Shown here one piece after another: positions 59,526-64,000 of a stretch of 64,000 bases of DNA; positions within the stretch are counted from its first letter, which is position 1, and each line of letters begins with the position of its first letter. The DNA comes from Pelecanus crispus (Eukaryota > Chordata > Aves > Pelecaniformes > Pelecanidae): contig NC_134644.1 in NCBI RefSeq assembly GCF_030463565.1, positions 126,729,388 through 126,793,387 of the forward strand. The letters run 5' to 3'. The position numbers and the translations under genes are program-made. A model generated the notes under the pieces. The model saw only the letters and a list, made by a program, of their open reading frames with translations, did not search any database and was not told the DNA's origin.

Positions 59526-62500
59526 AACGTCAGACCCACAGGAGTATAAGGCTCTAGTGGACACTGGTGCACAGTGCACGCTAATGCCATCAAACTATAG
59601 AGGGGCAGAACCCATTTGTATTTCTGGAGTGACAGGGGGATCCCAACAGCTAACTGTACTGGAAGCTGAAGTGAGCCTAACTGGGAATGAGTGGCAAAAG
59701 CACCCCATTGTGACTGGCCCAGATGCTCCGTGCATCCTTGGCATAGACTACCTCAGGAGAGGGTATTTCAAGGACCCAAAAGGGTACCGGTGGGCTTTTG
59801 GTATAGCTGCTTTGGAGACAGAGGAAATTAAACAGTTGTCCACCTTGCCCGGTCTCTCAGAGGACCCTTCGATTGTAGGGTTGCTGAAGGTTGAGGAACA
59901 ACAGGTGCCAATTGCTACCACAACTGTGCACAGGCGGCAATATCGCACCAACCGAGACTCCCTGATTCCCATCCATAACCTGATTCGTCGACTGGAGAGC
60001 CAGGGAGTGATCAGCAAGACTCGCTCACCCTTTAACAGTCCCATATGGCCAGTGCGAAAGTCTAATGGGGAGTGGAGACTAACAGTGGACTATCGTGGCC
60101 TGAACGAAGTTACACCGCCGCTGAGTGCTGCCGTGCCAGACATGCTAGAACTTCAATATGAACTGGAGTCAAAGGCAGCTAAGTGGTATGCCACAATTGA
60201 TATTGCTAATGCATTTTTCTCCATCCCTTTGGCAGCAGAGTGCAGACCCCAGTTTGCTTTTACCTGGAGGGGTGTTCAGTACACCTGGAACCGACTGCCC
60301 CAGGGGTGGAAGCACAGCCCCACCATTTGCCATGGACTGATCCAGACAGCACTGGAACAGGGTGAAGCTCCAGAACATCTGCAGTACATTGATGACATCA
60401 TTGTGTGGGGCAACACAGCAGAAGACGTTTTTGAGAAGGGAAAGAAAATAGTCCAAATCCTTCTGAAGGCTGGTTTTGCCATAAAACAGAGTAAGGTCAA
60501 GGGGCCTGCACAGGAGATCCAGTTTTTAGGAATAAAATGGCAAGATGGACGTCGTCAGATCCCAATGGATGTGATCAACAAAATAACAGCTATGTCCCCA
60601 CCAACTAGCAAAAAGGAAACACAAGCTTTCTTAGGCGTTGTGGGGTTTTGGAGAATGCATATTCCAAATTACAGCCAGATCGTAAGCCCTCTCTATCAAG
60701 TGACCCGGAAGAAGAACGAATTCAAATGGGGCCCTGAGCAACAACAAGCCTTTGAACAAATTAAACGTGAGATAGTTCATGCAGTAGCCCTTGGGCCAGT
60801 CCGGGCAGGGCAGGATATTAAAAATGTGCTCTACACTGCAGCCGGGGAGAATGGCCCTACCTGGAGCCTCTGGCAGAAAGCACCAGGGGAGACTCGAGGT
60901 CGACCCCTAGGGTTTTGGAGTCGGGGATACAGAGGATCCGAAGCCCGCTATACTCCAACTGAGAAAGAGATACTGGCAGCATATGAAGGGGTTCGAGCTG
61001 CTTCAGAAGTGGTTGGTACTGAAGCACAGCTCCTGCTGGCACCCCGACTGCCGGTGTTGGGCTGGATGTTCAAAGGGAGGGTCCCCTCTACACATCATGC
61101 AACTGATGCTACATGGAGTAAGTGGGTTGCATTGATCACACAACGGGCTCGAATAGGAAACCCCAGTCGCCCAGGAATCTTGGAAGTGATCATGGACTGG
61201 CCAGAAGGAAAAAACATTAGAATATCACCAGAGGAGGAGGTGACACGTGCTGAAGAGGCCCCACTGTATAATAAATTGCCAGAAAATGAAAAGCAATATG
61301 CCCTGTTCACTGATGGGTCCTGTCGTCTTGTGGGAAAGCATCGGAGGTGGAAAGCTGCTGTATGGAGTCCTATACGACAAGTCGCAGAAACTGCTGAAGG
61401 AGAAGGGGAGTCGAGTCAGTTTGCAGAGGTGAAAGCTATTCAGCTGGCTTTAGATATTGCTGAAAGAGAAAAGTGGCCAATCCTTTATCTCTATACTGAC
61501 TCATGGATGGTGGCAAATGCCCTGTGGGGGTGGCTGCAGCAATGGAAGCAGAGCAACTGGCAGCGCAGAGGCAAACCAATCTGGGCTGCCGCATTGTGGC
61601 AAGATATTGCTGCCCGGGTAGAGAACCTGGTTGTAAAAGTTCGTCATGTAGATGCTCATGTACCTAAGAGTCGGGCCACTGAAGAACATCAAAACAACCA
61701 GCAAGTAGATCAGGCTGCTAAGATTGAAGTGGCTCAGGTGGATTTGGACTGGCAACATAAGGGTGAATTATTTATAGCTCGGTGGGCCCATGACGCCTCA
61801 GGCCATCAAGGAAGGGATGCAACGTATAAATGGGCTCGTGATCGAGGGGTGGACTTAACTATGGACAGTATTGCACAGGTTATTCATGAGTGTGAAACAT
61901 GCGCTGCAATCAAGCAAGCCAAGCAGTTCAAGCCCCTTGGGTATAGTGAACGATGGCTGAAATATAAATATGGGGAGGCCTGGCAGATTGATTACATCAC
62001 GCTCCCACAGACCCGCCAAGGCAAGCGCTATGTGCTCACCATGGTGGAAGCAACCACTGGATGGCTGGAAACATATCCTGTGCCCCATGCCACCGCCCGG
62101 AACACCATCCTGGGCCTTGAAAAGCAAGTCCTGTGGCGACATGGCACCCCAGAAAGAATTGAGTCAGACAACGGGACTCATTTCCGAAACAACCTCATAG
62201 ACACCTGGGCCAAAGAGCACGGCATTGAGTGGGTGTATCACATCCCTTACCATGCACCAGCCTCCGGGAAGATTGAGCGATACAATGGATTGTTAAAGAC
62301 TACCCTGAGAGCAATGGGTGGTGGGACGTTTAAACATTGGGATACGCATTTAGCAAAAGCCACCTGGTTAGTCAACACCAGGGGATCTGCCAATCGAGCT
62401 GGCCCTGCCCAATCAAAACTTTTACGTACTGTAGAAGGAGATAAAGTTCCTGTAGTGCACATGAAAAATATGCTGGGGAAGACAGTCTGGGTTACTTCCC

Positions 62501-62634
62501 CCTCTGGCAAAGGCAAACCCATTCGTGGGATTGCTTTTGCTCAAGGACCTGGGTGCACTTGGTGGGTGATGCGAAAGGATGGGGAAGCCCAATGTGTACC
62601 TCAAGGGAATTTGATTTTGGGTGAAAATAGCTAA
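59452..62634 (+). CDS. pol: pro-pol (protease, RT, RNase H, integrase)
   Basis: This 1,060-codon frame is intact and continues in-frame from gag after the UAG. Residues below count from the GTG at 59473. The aspartic protease has LVDTGA (active-site D30) and LGIDYL. Reverse transcriptase spans about 165-390, with TIDIANAFF (D243) and YIDD (305-308). A connection region follows. RNase H has TDGS (D613), E652, TDS (D676) and D746. Integrase has a zinc-binding H773/H778/C807/C810, catalytic D840, D899 and E935 with the canonical 35-residue spacing, and an SH3-like C-terminus to residue 1053. All catalytic residues are present. The first in-frame ATG comes after the protease active site, so expression must come from readthrough. 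No dUTPase is seen. Sequence character is ERVL-like. Confidence 0.96.
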   Translation, partial: RGPASSQVEERDNRVYWTVWIRWPGTSDPQEYKALVDTGAQCTLMPSNYRGAEPICISGVTGGSQQLTVLEAEVSLTGNEWQKHPIVTGPDAPCILGIDYLRRGYFKDPKGYRWAFGIAALETEEIKQLSTLPGLSEDPSIVGLLKVEEQQVPIATTTVHRRQYRTNRDSLIPIHNLIRRLESQGVISKTRSPFNSPIWPVRKSNGEWRLTVDYRGLNEVTPPLSAAVPDMLELQYELESKAAKWYATIDIANAFFSIPLAAECRPQFAFTWRGVQYTWNRLPQGWKHSPTICHGLIQTALEQGEAPEHLQYIDDIIVWGNTAEDVFEKGKKIVQILLKAGFAIKQSKVKGPAQEIQFLGIKWQDGRRQIPMDVINKITAMSPPTSKKETQAFLGVVGFWRMHIPNYSQIVSPLYQVTRKKNEFKWGPEQQQAFEQIKREIVHAVALGPVRAGQDIKNVLYTAAGENGPTWSLWQKAPGETRGRPLGFWSRGYRGSEARYTPTEKEILAAYEGVRAASEVVGTEAQLLLAPRLPVLGWMFKGRVPSTHHATDATWSKWVALITQRARIGNPSRPGILEVIMDWPEGKNIRISPEEEVTRAEEAPLYNKLPENEKQYALFTDGSCRLVGKHRRWKAAVWSPIRQVAETAEGEGESSQFAEVKAIQLALDIAEREKWPILYLYTDSWMVANALWGWLQQWKQSNWQRRGKPIWAAALWQDIAARVENLVVKVRHVDAHVPKSRATEEHQNNQQVDQAAKIEVAQVDLDWQHKGELFIARWAHDASGHQGRDATYKWARDRGVDLTMDSIAQVIHECETCAAIKQAKQFKPLGYSERWLKYKYGEAWQIDYITLPQTRQGKRYVLTMVEATTGWLETYPVPHATARNTILGLEKQVLWRHGTPERIESDNGTHFRNNLIDTWAKEHGIEWVYHIPYHAPASGKIERYNGLLKTTLRAMGGGTFKHWDTHLAKATWLVNTRGSANRAGPAQSKLLRTVEGDKVPVVHMKNMLGKTVWVTSPSGKGKPIRGIAFAQGPGCTWWVMRKDGEAQCVPQGNLILGENS

Positions 62635-63104
62635 TGAACTGAATTGTATAATATTAATTGCTTTATAATACTGTATGTTATCTCTTAACTATATGTTATC
62701 TCTTAACTGCATGTTAATATAATAATATAGTAGGTTAATATTAAGTATATAATACTGTATATTATGATTGCTATATGCCACATCAATGGTATTGCAGTAA
62801 GAATTGCCCAGCTTAATGAAAATGAACTTTGATGAAACCATTTTGGAATGAGAACTGACTTCAGCATGCAACAGTCCAACACTGCACACCACCTCTCCTG
62901 CTCTGAAAGACTGTGATGACAGATGGAACCCAAAGTCATGGACTAAATGAACTCAATGGACATTTTAGAGGGATGGGCCATAGACGAAGGGAATGATATC
63001 TGTGTGTATATCAAGATAGGGAAAGTGGTGGTGATTAATTGGAACACATTGGAAAGGGGAGGGCCTGTGCATGACTTAGATGGTATAGAATAAGGGGTGG
63101 ATAC
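62635..63104 (+). other. Provirus 3' non-coding region, no env
   Basis: This is 470 bp between the pol stop and the 3' LTR. It is AT-rich, with a short tandem repeat (TATGTTATCTCTTAACT units, about 62673-62708). No frame long enough for an envelope protein or a recognisable remnant of one exists. Confidence 0.9.
63092..63101 (+). other. Polypurine tract (weak)
   Basis: AAGGGGTGGA lies three bases before the 3' LTR and is the likely plus-strand primer site. A better purine run (GGAAAGGGGAGGG, about 63051-63063) lies 40 bp upstream. Confidence 0.55.
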
Positions 63105-63674
63105 TGTCCTGGTTTCGGCTGGGATAGAGTTAATTTTCTTCCTAGCAGCAGGCATAGTGCTGTGTTTTGGATTTAGTAGGAGAAGAATGTTGATAACACG
63201 CTGATGTTTTTAGTTGTTGCTGAGTACTGCTTATGCTAGTCAAGGACTTTTTCAGCTTCCCATGCTCTGCCAGGCGCACAAGAAACTGGGAGGGGGCACA
63301 GCCAGAATAGTTGATCCAAACTGACCAAAGGGCTATTCCATACCATATGACGTCATGCTCAGTATATATACTGGGGGGGGTTAGCCGGGGAGCAGGGACC
63401 GCTGCTCGGGAACTGTCTGGGTATCGGTTGTCGGGTGGTGAGCAATTGCATTGTGCATCACTTGCTTTGTATATTATTATTACTGTTATTATTATTATAT
63501 TGTTGTTATTATTATTTTACTTTATTTTATTTTAATTATTAAACTATTCTTATCTCAACCCAGGAGTGTTTCTCACTCTTACTCCTCCGATTCTCTCCCC
63601 CATCCCATCGGGGTAGGGGGAGTGAGCGAGCGGCTGCGTGGTACTGAGTTGCTGGCTGGGACTAAACCACGACA
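63105..63674 (+). repeat. 3' LTR
   Basis: A 570-bp LTR. Compared by eye base by base with 56797-57366, I found no difference, and the offset is a constant 6,308 bp. It contains the same CRE, TATA and ATTAAA signals, including the polyadenylation signal that would end the viral transcript. Confidence 0.97.
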
Positions 63675-63679
63675 CAGGA
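63675..63679 (+). repeat. Target-site duplication of provirus, right
   Basis: CAGGA directly after the 3' LTR. Confidence 0.93.
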
Positions 63680-64000
63680 TGGAGTCAACATGTGAAAATT
63701 TCAGTTCCCTAGAAGATACCTGACTATACTGCTTGTTTACTGCAAACTCATCATGACACTTCAGCCGGGGAACATGACAGGACACTATGAAGGCTTCAGA
63801 AAAATCCTTCAGACTGTACTCAGGCAACCAGTAATTGCACAAAGTCCATGGTTATTTTGCATGAGTTAGTCCTGCAGGATTTGGCATCTGGAGTTTTGAA
63901 TTTGTTTAAAAAAAGTTTAAAAAAATTAGGAGACAAATGGGAAGCAACCACGTGCTGCAGTTTTATCTCAGTATTTTCAATGCTTCTGTAGGCCTCCTTA
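63680..64000 (-). other. KLHL14 intron, right of the provirus
   Basis: Intronic flank. No exon or repeat was recognised before the window ends. Confidence 0.6.

Larger units (their letters stand above)
56797..63674 (+). mobile_element. Full-length endogenous retrovirus, ERVL-like, env-less
   Basis: A 6,878-bp provirus with, in order, 5' LTR, primer binding site, gag, in-frame UAG, pro-RT-RNase H-integrase, a 470-bp non-coding tail and 3' LTR. It is flanked by the CAGGA duplication. Both long reading frames are intact and the two 570-bp LTRs look identical by eye, so insertion was recent. No env, no dUTPase and no accessory gene are visible. The Pol sequence and 5-bp duplication point to the class III (ERVL) lineage. 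The primer binding site is of the tRNA-Lys type more usual in class II. It sits in an intron of KLHL14 in antisense orientation, the orientation usually tolerated inside genes. Confidence 0.97.

Noticed and set aside
62635..63104. Envelope gene or env remnant after pol
   Set aside because: Only 470 bp of AT-rich sequence with stops in all frames. No fusion peptide, transmembrane pattern or Cys motif was visible.

Overview
The window looks like avian nuclear DNA. The evidence is CR1 LINE fragments of several ages ending in the typical octamer tail, an LTR family abundant in bird genomes, short GT-AG introns, and the C-terminal kelch exons of KLHL14, a conserved vertebrate gene. I cannot place the species below the level of birds from the sequence alone.

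Layout, left to right. (1) Positions 1 to about 13,720 hold the 5' part of a Rab-family small GTPase gene on the minus strand. It has a CpG-island promoter and first coding exon (13215-13377) and two further coding exons (7057-7117 and 5836-5974). The rest of the gene must lie left of the window. Two CR1 fragments and several hairpins sit in its introns or 3' side. (2) A nearly homogeneous 46-bp minisatellite (13894-14215) lies about 0.5 kb upstream of the Rab promoter. (3) Positions 14,216 to about 43,630 are a long intergenic stretch. It holds a solo LTR with a perfect 5-bp target duplication (25816-26358), an ancient CR1 copy (about 27830-29075), an old LINE/SINE-like tail, a strong hairpin at 20420-20465, and no gene I can recognise. 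(4) From about 43,640 to the right edge lies the 3' half of KLHL14 on the minus strand: a long 3' UTR, four coding exons (46148-46288, 46762-46919, 50353-50511, 50662-50852), and part of a large intron running out of the window. (5) Inside that intron, antisense to KLHL14, sits a complete endogenous retrovirus (56797-63674).

The retrovirus is the most interesting item. Its two 570-bp LTRs look identical by eye and it is flanked by the 5-bp duplication CAGGA. It carries a lysine-tRNA-type primer binding site, and both gag and pro-pol reading frames are unbroken. It has no env and no visible dUTPase. Gag and pro-pol are in the same frame, separated by one UAG codon followed by a perfect 6-bp hairpin, which suggests stop-codon readthrough. 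The Gag N-terminus is not a usual matrix start. It has three hydrophobic, probably membrane-spanning segments, with three N-glycosylation sequons clustered in the loop before the third. An env-less, ERVL-like element with a built-in polytopic, potentially glycosylated Gag anchor is the best candidate here for an undescribed system.

The two host genes are not obviously functionally linked. Rab GTPases act in vesicle traffic and KLHL14 is a BTB-kelch protein.
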